Positions 34,668 through 42,252 of a stretch of 43,846 nt of DNA are shown here, one piece after another. Position 1 is the stretch's first letter. Each line of letters opens with the position of its first letter. This DNA is from Nitrospinota bacterium (lineage in GTDB: Bacteria; Nitrospinota; Nitrospinia; Nitrospinales; Nitrospinaceae). A program made the translations under genes and the position numbers. A model generated the notes under the pieces. It ran no database searches, was not told where the DNA came from, and worked only from the letters and a program-made list of their open reading frames with translations. The stretch is from assembly GCA_029879645.1 (NCBI GenBank), contig JAOUPX010000013.1:1-43846 (forward strand), read 5' to 3'.

Positions 34668-36524
34668 TTATTTAAGCCAATCGTAGGTATAAATTGTGCT
34701 GATCATTTTATCGCCTAAAAAACCCCCGTGGTCGGCTACAGAGGCCACATGCACCTGCCTTGGCTTTTTCCCTGCAGATTCAACTACTTGGAAGGCCGCA
34801 AGATAGCCTCTTTGCTTTTTGGTCTCGTAGGCCTTCTCGAGCCCTTCAGGGGTGATCCCCAAGATCACTAAACTGCTGTTTTTGACTATTACCAGTTTCG
34901 AAAGAAAACTGCCTGTTCTGTGGTTCCTGGGTACAAAAAGGTACTTTCGAGCGTTGTGCTGAATGAGCTGAAGCCTGCCTTTAAAGCGTACCGGCTGGGG
35001 GGTATCCGGGCTATCGATGAACGTCCCCGCGACCTGGTCTTTGAGCCCCACTTCAATAATACGAGGATCATGGCCGAAATACTCGTTCGAGCTGACGAGA
35101 AGGCGACCGCCGGGAGAATATACTCTCAAATGGTAATTTTTGTCAAGGATTATTGTTTCCTTGGATTTAGAAGGGGTTATGCTTCCCTGCGCCAGGCCAT
35201 AAAGGACCATATCTCGATAGTCCCCTACCGGCAGGGACAGTTCCGACTCCACCTGATATCCCCCATTTTTATGGTGAATTATTTGGATCCCGTCTTTAAA
35301 AGGTTTTTCGTAGCCGGGGGTTTGGGATATCAGCATAGGCGGGCCGTCGAAATCTCTCAGCACGCGGAAGTACCGGTTCACGTTTTCCCAGATGCGGGTC
35401 AGTCCCTTTTTGCCCGGAACCACTTCCAGGACGAAGGAACTCAGGGCATCTCCCTGTGAATTGGTCACGAAAACCTCATCCCGGCCGTTGCCGTTGATAT
35501 CGGCGACATCCACCGAAAGAAACTTGTTGTTGCCTTCTGGCAAGGTCACCTGCCCGACTTTTTTGAACTGGTTGTTTTGATATTTGTAAATCAGGACCCG
35601 GTGGTCATCGATGATCACAAATTCCTTGTCCCCATTGCCGGACAGGTCACCGGTGTCGAAGTCGACCAGCTCAAAATCAAAATCCTGTTTGCCGACATAA
35701 TTGAGGAGTCCCTTTTCTTCTTGGCGGAAATCGGATTGGACTTCCTGCTCCTTCGCGGGTGCTTGCGCTACTGCGGGCAGGGATTCGATCATGATCCGCG
35801 CCTGCTTCAATTCACTGCCGTCACTCGATGACACCAGGCGGTAATTTAAAACGGTTTTTCCTTTGATGGACTGGACTTGCGTGAACAGCACGGCATCCGA
35901 CGCCACCTGCGTGCGGAGCCGGGCCAGGTTTTCCTGCCTTGCCAAAGCGGGGAGGGCGATATCGTTTTCCAGCATCCACACTCCGACATCAAACGCAGGT
36001 ACTTCAAAACGGAGATTGCGGTTCACCTGCGTCTCGATTTCCCCCCTCAACGCCTGCACATCCCCGGTTGCCTCGTCGTCCGACTGCACCGGCGCGACGA
36101 GAAGTTTTAACTTCTTAAAGGCACTGCGTACGCCGTCCCCCTTTTGTGCCTGCGCGCCGGGCGTGATGATCTGTGCGATGGAATAATCCTTGCGTACTTC
36201 GAGGACTTTGATCTGGCCGAGATCGTTTTCCTCGCGTCCGACGATAGCCTTGGTGACGGGATGGGTGATGGTTTCTCCATAGCGGATCAGCTTGAGCGTC
36301 TGGCCCGGTGATACCGCCTGACCGCGTTTGAGGTCGATGGCCACCCGGTCGCCTTTTACCGAAAGCACATAACCTTCCAAAACGGGGAACAGGGTTTCGA
36401 TCTGGCTGACCATGCGTTCAATACCGGGCGAACGCTCGCCGGCCGGGGCATCCCGGTTGAGCACCATCAACAGGATAATAAAGGGAAGGAAGAGTTTGAG
36501 TAGTCGGTAACTCGTGAGGCGCAT
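34668..36524 (-). CDS. Exported VCBS/FG-GAP-repeat protein
   Basis: 618 residues from the ATG at 36524, two bases after the moeA stop; a TTG two codons earlier overlaps moeA. A signal peptide or membrane anchor (LLKLFLPFIILLMVLNRDAP, then AGE) opens it. The first half contains a mixed alpha/beta region, including LLVAPVQSDDEATGDVQALR. From about residue 275 come FG-GAP/VCBS-type calcium-binding repeats: DFDTGDLSGNGDKEFVIIDD and SVDVADINGNGRDEVFVTNS. Such repeats form beta-propeller blades. The protein is periplasmic or surface-exposed. The reason for its coupling to molybdenum-cofactor genes is not evident. Confidence 0.78.
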   Translation of the reverse strand: MRLTSYRLLKLFLPFIILLMVLNRDAPAGERSPGIERMVSQIETLFPVLEGYVLSVKGDRVAIDLKRGQAVSPGQTLKLIRYGETITHPVTKAIVGREENDLGQIKVLEVRKDYSIAQIITPGAQAQKGDGVRSAFKKLKLLVAPVQSDDEATGDVQALRGEIETQVNRNLRFEVPAFDVGVWMLENDIALPALARQENLARLRTQVASDAVLFTQVQSIKGKTVLNYRLVSSSDGSELKQARIMIESLPAVAQAPAKEQEVQSDFRQEEKGLLNYVGKQDFDFELVDFDTGDLSGNGDKEFVIIDDHRVLIYKYQNNQFKKVGQVTLPEGNNKFLSVDVADINGNGRDEVFVTNSQGDALSSFVLEVVPGKKGLTRIWENVNRYFRVLRDFDGPPMLISQTPGYEKPFKDGIQIIHHKNGGYQVESELSLPVGDYRDMVLYGLAQGSITPSKSKETIILDKNYHLRVYSPGGRLLVSSNEYFGHDPRIIEVGLKDQVAGTFIDSPDTPQPVRFKGRLQLIQHNARKYLFVPRNHRTGSFLSKLVIVKNSSLVILGITPEGLEKAYETKKQRGYLAAFQVVESAGKKPRQVHVASVADHGGFLGDKMISTIYTYDWLK

Positions 36525-36526
36525 GG

Positions 36527-37741
36527 TCAAACGTCCAGAAGTTGGACGGTCACCAACTCTCCATTTTTAAGTTCATCTTTCTCCAAAGGAAACACCAGAA
36601 GGCCGTTGGCGTTGACGGTGGATTTGAGGACGCCCGAACCCTGCTCTTCGGCGGGGGAAACGGTGTACTCGCCGCTGTCCCAGGAAACCACGGCGCTCAT
36701 GAAATGCAATCGGCCGGTTTTTTTGTGAATAGTACGGGTCAGTTTGGCCTGTACCGTTCGAGGCATGACATCATTGGCCCCCATCATCTTCTTGATGGCA
36801 GGCCGCGCGAATTGTTCAAAGGAAACAAAAGAGGAAACAGGGTTCCCCGGCAGGCCGAAGATCGGCCTCTCGCCAATTTTGCCGAATGCGAGGGGTTTGC
36901 CCGGCTTCATCGCCACTTTCCAGAACACCATTTCATTTCCCATCTTATCGAGAGTGGCCTTGACCAGGTCATAGTCGCCCACCGATACGCCTCCGGATGA
37001 GACGACGATGTCGCATTTCAGCGCCCAGTCGAATTTTTCCATCAGATCTTTTTCATCGTCCTTGGCCACGCCCAGGTAAACCGGAATACCGCCGGCGGAA
37101 CGAATCTGCGCTGCCAGCATGTAGCCGTTGCTGTTGTAGATGCATGGGCCTTCCGGGGTCTCGTCCAGTTCCATGATTTCGTCGCCGGTGGAGAGGATGG
37201 CCACCGTGGGCCTCTGGCTGACGAAAATGTTGGAACGGCCCACCACCGCCATCATCCCGATGTGCGAAGGGGTGATGGTGACGCCTTTGCGGATGACGAC
37301 ATCGCCGACTTTGACATCCTCTCCGGCGAGGCGGATATTTTCACCGACTTCGGCCCTGTCTTTGGCGAGAATGCCGGAACCGTTTTTATCGGTGTCTTCC
37401 TGCATCAATACGGCATCGGCTCCGGGCGGGATCGGCGCGCCGGTCATGATACGGATGGCCTGGTTGTTTTTCAGCGTCTTCTGCGCCACCGCTCCAGCGG
37501 CGACGTGTTCCACCACTTCCAGCTTCACCGGGTTGTCGGGCGTCGCGGACTGGATATCCGCGGCGATCACCGCGTAGCCGTCCATTGCCGAGTTGTCCAT
37601 CGGCGGGTTGTTGCGTCGCGCGACGATGTCCTCTGCCAGGATGCGTCCCAGTGCATCATTCAGGGAAACCTTTTCGACTCCCTTGGGTTCAATTTTGGCC
37701 AGGATTATTTCCCGGGCCTCGTCCACCTGGATCATAGCCAT
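36527..37741 (-). CDS. moeA: Molybdopterin molybdenumtransferase
   Basis: 404 residues, the usual length of MoeA, which inserts molybdate into adenylylated molybdopterin. NNPPMDNSAMDGYAVIAADI is the family start, IMTGAPIPPGADAVLMQEDT follows, and the MPT-binding core shows SSGGVSVGDYDLVK and FGLPGNPVSSFVSFEQFARP. The ATG directly abuts the mobBA stop (TAAATG), so translation is coupled. With MobBA it serves the final steps of cofactor synthesis for molybdoenzymes such as nitrate reductase or nitrite oxidoreductase, none of which is in this window. Confidence 0.96.
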   Translation of the reverse strand: MAMIQVDEAREIILAKIEPKGVEKVSLNDALGRILAEDIVARRNNPPMDNSAMDGYAVIAADIQSATPDNPVKLEVVEHVAAGAVAQKTLKNNQAIRIMTGAPIPPGADAVLMQEDTDKNGSGILAKDRAEVGENIRLAGEDVKVGDVVIRKGVTITPSHIGMMAVVGRSNIFVSQRPTVAILSTGDEIMELDETPEGPCIYNSNGYMLAAQIRSAGGIPVYLGVAKDDEKDLMEKFDWALKCDIVVSSGGVSVGDYDLVKATLDKMGNEMVFWKVAMKPGKPLAFGKIGERPIFGLPGNPVSSFVSFEQFARPAIKKMMGANDVMPRTVQAKLTRTIHKKTGRLHFMSAVVSWDSGEYTVSPAEEQGSGVLKSTVNANGLLVFPLEKDELKNGELVTVQLLDV

Positions 37742-38869
37742 TTAATCATCTTCCTGCTCGCGTTGGGTGCGGGCAACCTCGTATTCTTCCGGGGTGTTGA
37801 CGTTGGTGAAATGTGTTCTGTCGGATGGAGTCACGGTCACATGCTTAAACGGCAGTTCCCTGATGATACGTGTCAGGGACAACTCGCGCCGTGACAGGGC
37901 TTCAAACAGCGGCACAATAAATTTCGGTTCGTATATGGCGCACATCGGTTCCACCCCGACACCGCCTTTCTGCAAAAAGCAGGTGCCGTAGCGGAGCGGA
38001 TCGCGTTCGGCCACGATGCGCTCGATGGCGTCTTCCTGCAGAAACGGCATGTCGCAGGCGGTAATCAGCCAGGCCTTGTCGGGGTGCGTGCCCATCAGGG
38101 TGGCCAGCCCGCCCACGGGTCCGAGTCCGTAGTGCTCGTCATTGATGCGTCCGCATTGCGGCAGACCGCCGATGGTACTGAGATCCTGTTCTTCGCGGGC
38201 CGAGAGGTAGACCTGGTCGCAGAAATCAGAAAGCATGTTCACCATGCGTTCGGTTTCCGACTGGCCCTGGTAGGAGAGTGAAAACTTGGGCTGGCCCATA
38301 CGCTTGCTTTGCCCGCCGATGAACACGCCGCCGAGTAATGGGCGGGTGCAGTTGTAAAAATGATCCTTTACGAACTGATAGATATTATCGGCCTCGTCGC
38401 GGTGGAACAGGGGGATGCCGTGTTCGGTGAACGAGGTGTCCTCGACCACACCCTGGTGGATGATGGCCTTGATGCCGGGATCGTCGGCTGGGATCGGGAG
38501 TTTGCCTTCGGCGTCGAGAAAAACGATTTTGTCAAACGGCGACTTCTTGTAACCCTCTATCAGAATGCAGTCGCATTGTTCCAGGGCGTGGGTGATGGTG
38601 CGTTTCTTGAATGGGTTGTCGGCGATTACCGCGAAGTGTTCAGGGTCGTTGATGGTGACGATGCCGGCGCCCGCTTCGGCGCCTCGCTGGGTATCCTTGC
38701 CCTTTTTATCCATCTGGAACCGGTGGGCGTCGTGCTTGTAATACCCGACACGGATACGGTCCTGTTTGAACCGCCGGATCATGTGTTCCAGCAAAGTGGT
38801 CTTGCCCACGCCGGAAAATCCCGCGAAGCAGATGAAAGGGGTTTTGAATGCTTCCCAATAACGGTCCAT
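37742..38869 (-). CDS. mobBA: MobB-MobA fusion for molybdenum guanine dinucleotide synthesis
   Basis: 375 residues with two known proteins fused in one chain. Residues about 1-165 are MobB, a P-loop GTPase (FAGFSGVGKTTLLEHMIRRF) with YKHDAHRFQMDKKGKDTQRG and CILIEGYKKSPFDKIVFLD. Residues about 175-370 are MobA, the guanylyltransferase, with GGVFIGGQSKRMGQPKF (the G-rich loop with RMG) and ITACDMPFLQED (the metal-site Asp). The product would convert Mo-MPT to MGD and bis-MGD. The fusion occurs in several lineages. The ATG at 38869 has a weak, distant GGGATAAGGG. Confidence 0.93.
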   Translation of the reverse strand: MDRYWEAFKTPFICFAGFSGVGKTTLLEHMIRRFKQDRIRVGYYKHDAHRFQMDKKGKDTQRGAEAGAGIVTINDPEHFAVIADNPFKKRTITHALEQCDCILIEGYKKSPFDKIVFLDAEGKLPIPADDPGIKAIIHQGVVEDTSFTEHGIPLFHRDEADNIYQFVKDHFYNCTRPLLGGVFIGGQSKRMGQPKFSLSYQGQSETERMVNMLSDFCDQVYLSAREEQDLSTIGGLPQCGRINDEHYGLGPVGGLATLMGTHPDKAWLITACDMPFLQEDAIERIVAERDPLRYGTCFLQKGGVGVEPMCAIYEPKFIVPLFEALSRRELSLTRIIRELPFKHVTVTPSDRTHFTNVNTPEEYEVARTQREQEDD

Positions 38870-38960
38870 AAACGGAAAACCCTTATCCCTTTAAAAAACA
38901 AACAGGCGCGGTACCAGTGAGAGGTCCCGTTAACCCATTCAAATATCGGAAATTATGTGT

Positions 38961-38989
38961 ATTATTCTCAATTCGCGGGGTGCTGTCAA
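38961..38989 (-). promoter_or_regulatory. Sigma-70 promoter of the mobBA-moeA operon
   Basis: On the minus strand TTGACA (38984-38989, consensus), a 17-base spacer and AATAAT (38961-38966, 5 of 6) make a strong housekeeping promoter. It predicts a start near 38954 and a leader of about 85 bases. The 342-base gap 38870-39211 therefore holds this promoter and the separate nirK control region. Confidence 0.7.
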
Positions 38990-39050
38990 CTGGATTTATA
39001 GGAGGCGGAAACGGAGCGGGGATTCGCCTGATTTAGATTTTGTTAGTGTG

Positions 39051-39080
39051 TTGCAATATTTTATTGCAATGCTTCATTGC
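39051..39080 (+). promoter_or_regulatory. Upstream activator site of nirK
   Basis: TTGCAATATTTTATTGCAA (39051-39069) is a perfect 8-bp inverted repeat with a 3-base spacer. It overlaps a second one, GCAATG-CTT-CATTGC (39066-39080). They lie about 95-125 bases upstream of the predicted sigma-54 start, the position where enhancer-binding proteins bind. The TTGC-N11-GCAA frame recurs at the promoter of the facing regulator. Confidence 0.7.
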
Positions 39081-39147
39081 TCTTAATGCACAATTCCCTG
39101 AATATATAGCTATATGAAATATAAGGCTTTTATTTATTTGTAAGTGA

Positions 39148-39164
39148 TTGGCACGATCCTTGTA
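39148..39164 (+). promoter_or_regulatory. Sigma-54 promoter of nirK
   Basis: TTGGCACGATCCTTGTA matches the consensus YTGGCACGRNNNTTGCW except for T in place of C at the -12 GC. The -24 GG and the 10-base spacing to -12 are exact. The predicted start is near 39174, leaving a leader of about 37 bases with a strong GGAGG before the ATG. Confidence 0.8.
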
Positions 39165-39211
39165 GTAGAGGTTATCAGGGTTTTACTAACTTTAAGATTT
39201 GGAGGATTTAA

Positions 39212-40228
39212 ATGAGTAAAAAGAGCGTGCCAGCCATATTCGGCTGTTTACTGATGATATGGGGATTAGCGGGATGTGGCACTACCGCAAGCGTTGCACA
39301 GGCGGATGCGTCGGACAAAGAAGTCGGCCCACTGACCTCTGCTCCGAATGTGCCCCCGCCCATCACGCGGTCGGGTGGCCAAACAGTGGTTCTCAATTTC
39401 GAGGCGAAGGAATATATCGGTGATATCGCCGATGGCGTCAAATACAACTTCTGGAGTTTTAATGGCACCGTGCCGGGTCCGATGGCGCGTGTGCGCGTTG
39501 GGGATACCGTCGAGTTTCATCTGAACAATCCGGAGTCCAACACCCAGCAGCACAATATCGATATCCATGCAGTGAACGGTCCGGGCGGCGGCGCGGCAGT
39601 AAGTACGGTCTCCCCCGGCGAGTCGAAGGTGTTCACCTTCAAGGCGCTGTCACCGGGCCTGTTCATTTACCATTGCGCGGCGGGATCGATCGTCGATCAC
39701 ATTTCCAACGGCATGTATGGCCTGATTCTGGTAGAGCCGGAAGGTGGCCTGGCCAAGGTGGACCGAGAATTTTATGTGATGGAAAGCGAGTTCTTTGCCG
39801 GCGAGCCGGATGAAAATGGCGTGGCCGCGTTTGATATCACCAAAGGGCTGGCGGAGCATCCGACGTATGTCGTGTTCAACGGCAAGCAGGGCGGTTTGAT
39901 GGGCGACAACGTTCTGAAAGCCAAAGTGGGTGAGACGGTGCGGATGTATTTCGGTAACATCGGCCCCAATGGAATTTCTTCATTCCACATCATTGGCGAG
40001 ATTTTCGACAAGGTGTATCAGGAAGGCGGCCTTGGCGGAACCGTACATACGGGTATCCAGACCACCCTGGTGCCCTCCGCCGGTGCGACTGTAGTCGAAT
40101 TCAAAGTAGATGTGCCGGGAGCCTACACCCTGGTAGATCACAGCATCTTCCGCGTGGCCAAGGGTGCCATCGGTCAGTTGGTTGTTGAAGGACCGGAAAA
40201 CCCTGGAGTGTACCGGTCGGGGGAATAG
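39212..40228 (+). CDS. nirK: Copper nitrite reductase, AniA-type lipoprotein
   Basis: 338 residues. The signal peptide ends in LAGC (C22), a lipobox, so it is a lipoprotein facing the periplasm or outer membrane, like Neisseria AniA. Two cupredoxin domains are present. The type 1 copper ligands are H114, C155, H163 and M168 (HCAAGSIVDHISNGM). The type 2 site is H119, H154 and H310 (LVDHSIF), with catalytic D117 (HNIDIH) and H259 (SSFHIIGE). The C-x7-H spacing and stretches such as GMYGLILVEPEGGLAKVDRE are AniA/class II features. It reduces nitrite to nitric oxide. GGAGG six bases upstream supports the ATG. Control is predicted by sigma-54, and the regulator lies convergent downstream. Confidence 0.96.
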   Translation: MSKKSVPAIFGCLLMIWGLAGCGTTASVAQADASDKEVGPLTSAPNVPPPITRSGGQTVVLNFEAKEYIGDIADGVKYNFWSFNGTVPGPMARVRVGDTVEFHLNNPESNTQQHNIDIHAVNGPGGGAAVSTVSPGESKVFTFKALSPGLFIYHCAAGSIVDHISNGMYGLILVEPEGGLAKVDREFYVMESEFFAGEPDENGVAAFDITKGLAEHPTYVVFNGKQGGLMGDNVLKAKVGETVRMYFGNIGPNGISSFHIIGEIFDKVYQEGGLGGTVHTGIQTTLVPSAGATVVEFKVDVPGAYTLVDHSIFRVAKGAIGQLVVEGPENPGVYRSGE

Positions 40229-40272
40229 GTGGGGAACTTTATTTTTCCCTGACCCATCACTCTCCTCAGAGG

Positions 40273-40309
40273 CCCCCTGTGGATGCCATAACATCCGCAG
40301 GGGGTTTTT
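40273..40309 (+). terminator. Intrinsic terminator of nirK
   Basis: CCCCCTGTGGATG pairs with CATCCGCAGGGGG with one mismatch, followed by TTTTT. It lies 45 bases after the nirK stop. Confidence 0.9.
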
Positions 40310-40312
40310 AAG

Positions 40313-40484
40313 ATGATCCAATTTCTGTGTGGTCCAGGGACTTACCTGGAAGTTGATTGTGAAAAGATCCAAACCCTGGAGTGTATTGGTACGGGAGGCA
40401 GTTGAGAATTTTTGTTTCCCGATTTTTTGCTCTCTCCCTTAGGTTCCCTGCGGATGCTAGCGCGTCCGCAGGGTTTTCTTTATT
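40313..40484 (+). pseudogene. Decayed tandem copy of the nirK 3' end and terminator
   Basis: This stretch aligns by eye, in order and on the same strand, with the last 80 bases of nirK and its downstream region, 173-175 bases further on. TTCTGTGTGGTCCAGGG matches TTCCGCGTGGCCAAGGG. An identical 15-base block AAACCCTGGAGTGTA occurs at 40198-40212 and 40371-40385. The region after the stop also aligns, and CCCTGCGGATGC..TCCGCAGGG plus TTTTCTTTATTT mirrors the nirK terminator. The coding frame is destroyed by stops and small indels, although KDPNPGVYW echoes GPENPGVYR. It looks like the remnant of a tandem duplication. Confidence 0.75.
40446..40484 (+). terminator. Second nirK-type terminator (in the duplicated copy)
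   Basis: CCCTGCGGA and TCCGCAGGG form a perfect 9-bp stem around TGCTAGCGCG, followed by TTTTCTTTATTT on the plus strand. It reaches the last codon of the convergent regulator gene. It is a backup stop for nirK read-through; on the minus strand there is no T run. Confidence 0.85.
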
Positions 40485-41815
40485 TAGAGATTAAACTCCT
40501 TCAATTTGCGCCAGAGGGTGATGCGGTGCACCTTGAGGTGTTCGGCGGCGCGGGTCTGGTTGTGGTCGCATGCTTCCAGGGCTTCCTTGACGATTTTTTG
40601 GGTCAGCCACTTGCGCTTGCGTTTGACCTTATCGTTATTCTCACCGGTAAGCAGATAGGCGGGCAGGTCGCGCAATTCAATGGTCGGACCGAGGGCCTTG
40701 ATGCAGGCGTGCTCGATCGCATTTCCGAGTTCGCGTACATTGCCCGGCCAGGAGTGATCCATCAGTTGGCCCAGGGTTTCACCGGACAGGCTGTTGATAC
40801 GTTTGCGGTGCTTTGATTTCCACCGATCGATAAACCGTTCGGCCAACAGCGGAATGTCCTCTTTTCTTTGGCGCAGGGGGGGCATGTGAACCGGGAAGAC
40901 GTTCAGGCGGTAATAAAGATCCTCGCGGAACCGGCCTTCATCAACTTCCCGTTTAAGATTCTTGTTGGTGGCGGCGATGATGCGGATATCGACTTTGCGG
41001 GTTCGGTTTTCGCCGACGCGTTCGATTTCCTTTTCCTGCAGGACGCGCAGGAGTTTGACCTGGATGCCGGGACTCATGTCGCCTACTTCATCGAGGAAGA
41101 TAGTGCCGCCGCTGGCTTCTTCGAATCGGCCTATGCGGTCCTGGAGCGCTCCGGTAAACGCGCCTTTAACGTGGCCGAACAATTCGCTTTCCAGCAGGCT
41201 GTCGGAGAAGGCTGAACAGTTGACCTTGATCAGGTTCTTTCCCGCACGCGGGCTTTCGTAATGAATGGCACTTGCCACCAACTCTTTTCCTGTTCCGCTT
41301 TCTCCTTCAATAAAAACCGTGGAATCATAGTAAGCCACGTTCTGGATGGTGCCGAACACCTCTTTCATCTCCGGGCTTTTTGCCACCATGTTGCGGAATG
41401 AGTTTGTTTCTTGAAGCTCCTGTTTCAGGCGAGTCACTTCAGTGATGTCGGTTAATGACACCAGTACTTCCGTGTTGCCTTTCCCGTCCTTGTGCAGAAG
41501 GCCGGCCTGGAAATCCCCAATGCGCCGAACTCCATCCTTGCGGATAAAGGCAGAATTGAAAGTAACTTTGCTGTGTTGAGCTTGCTTGACAGACATGCAC
41601 AGGGCGCAGTTGTTCAGGCAAATACTTTGGTCGAACAGGGTGGTGCATTTTTTCCCAAGAACGTCTTCGCTGGCGTGTCCGGTGATTTTCTCTGCCGCAG
41701 CATTAAAATATTGTATTTCCATGTTCTGATCGTAGATGAAAACAGCTTCGTTCAGTGTGTTTAAAACGGTGTTTAGATAGGGAACAGGTTTTTGAGCCAT
41801 AGGTATCGCGTCCAT
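40484..41815 (-). CDS. Sigma-54-dependent PAS-AAA+-Fis transcriptional activator
   Basis: 443 residues from the ATG at 41815; an ATG at 41800 is an alternative, and neither has a clear ribosome site. Residues about 10-125 form a PAS domain (LNEAVFIYDQNMEIQYFNAA) with a cysteine motif C57-x8-C66-x3-C70-x2-C73. The AAA+ domain shows Walker A GESGTGKE (171-178), the sigma-54-contacting GAFTGA loop, and Walker B GTIFLDE. The C-terminus is a Fis-type HTH (NQTRAAEHLKVHRITLWRKL). There is no receiver domain, so it senses a signal itself through PAS, perhaps redox or NO. It converges on nirK, whose promoter is sigma-54-like, so nirK is its likely target. Confidence 0.93.
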   Translation of the reverse strand: MDAIPMAQKPVPYLNTVLNTLNEAVFIYDQNMEIQYFNAAAEKITGHASEDVLGKKCTTLFDQSICLNNCALCMSVKQAQHSKVTFNSAFIRKDGVRRIGDFQAGLLHKDGKGNTEVLVSLTDITEVTRLKQELQETNSFRNMVAKSPEMKEVFGTIQNVAYYDSTVFIEGESGTGKELVASAIHYESPRAGKNLIKVNCSAFSDSLLESELFGHVKGAFTGALQDRIGRFEEASGGTIFLDEVGDMSPGIQVKLLRVLQEKEIERVGENRTRKVDIRIIAATNKNLKREVDEGRFREDLYYRLNVFPVHMPPLRQRKEDIPLLAERFIDRWKSKHRKRINSLSGETLGQLMDHSWPGNVRELGNAIEHACIKALGPTIELRDLPAYLLTGENNDKVKRKRKWLTQKIVKEALEACDHNQTRAAEHLKVHRITLWRKLKEFNL

Positions 41816-41843
41816 TTTCAATGAATTTGGAATACAAAAATCA

Positions 41844-41885
41844 ATAATACGCCTCCCGGGGGAATGTTGCAATAAACTTACGCAA
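41844..41885 (-). promoter_or_regulatory. Promoter of the sigma-54 activator with overlapping TTGC-N11-GCAA operator
   Basis: On the minus strand TTGCAA (41867-41872), a 17-base spacer and TATTAT (41844-41849) form a sigma-70 promoter. TTGCAATAAACTTACGCAA (41867-41885) has the same TTGC-N11-GCAA frame and first eight bases as the nirK upstream site. It overlaps the -35, a position expected for autorepression. Confidence 0.6.
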
Positions 41886-42252
41886 CAATTATTTTTCAGG
41901 CCGGTTTTGATTCAGGAGGATGGTTCAGTTGGCAACGAAGCTATAAAGATAGCCACTTTTGTCTAGATACGATTATTTTGTGGTTAACGTCACAATAAGC
42001 TGAAGGGCGCTTATTAAGGACAGCCAATAAAATCAATAGGTAAGTCGAAGTGTATATAAAAAAAGACACTTTTGTGTTGAGATTGTGTGAAATTATGTTG
42101 ATTTACCTTAATTTTCCATGTTAGATTATATGTATCTTATTAATAAATTGATTCAGTCGTTTTGATTTAGCAGGACATGCATTTTCCCCAACGGAAAATC
42201 TCGCGATGCGGTATGGAGAGTGCATGAAGGTAGTGAGGAGGGACAATTAATC
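41886..42252. other. AT-rich intergenic region upstream of the MlaC-like gene
   Basis: About 370 bases without a credible gene. It holds a possible plus-strand promoter, TTGATT (42098-42103), 18 bases, TAGATT (42122-42127). A perfect 7-bp hairpin ATTTTCC-CCAAC-GGAAAAT (42181-42199) lies in the likely leader, 53 bases before the start. Nothing else was recognised. Confidence 0.45.

Noticed and set aside
38870-38953. mobBA leader considered as a molybdenum-cofactor riboswitch
   Set aside because: Only about 85 bases long, shorter than known Moco riboswitches, and no conserved stems could be recognised.
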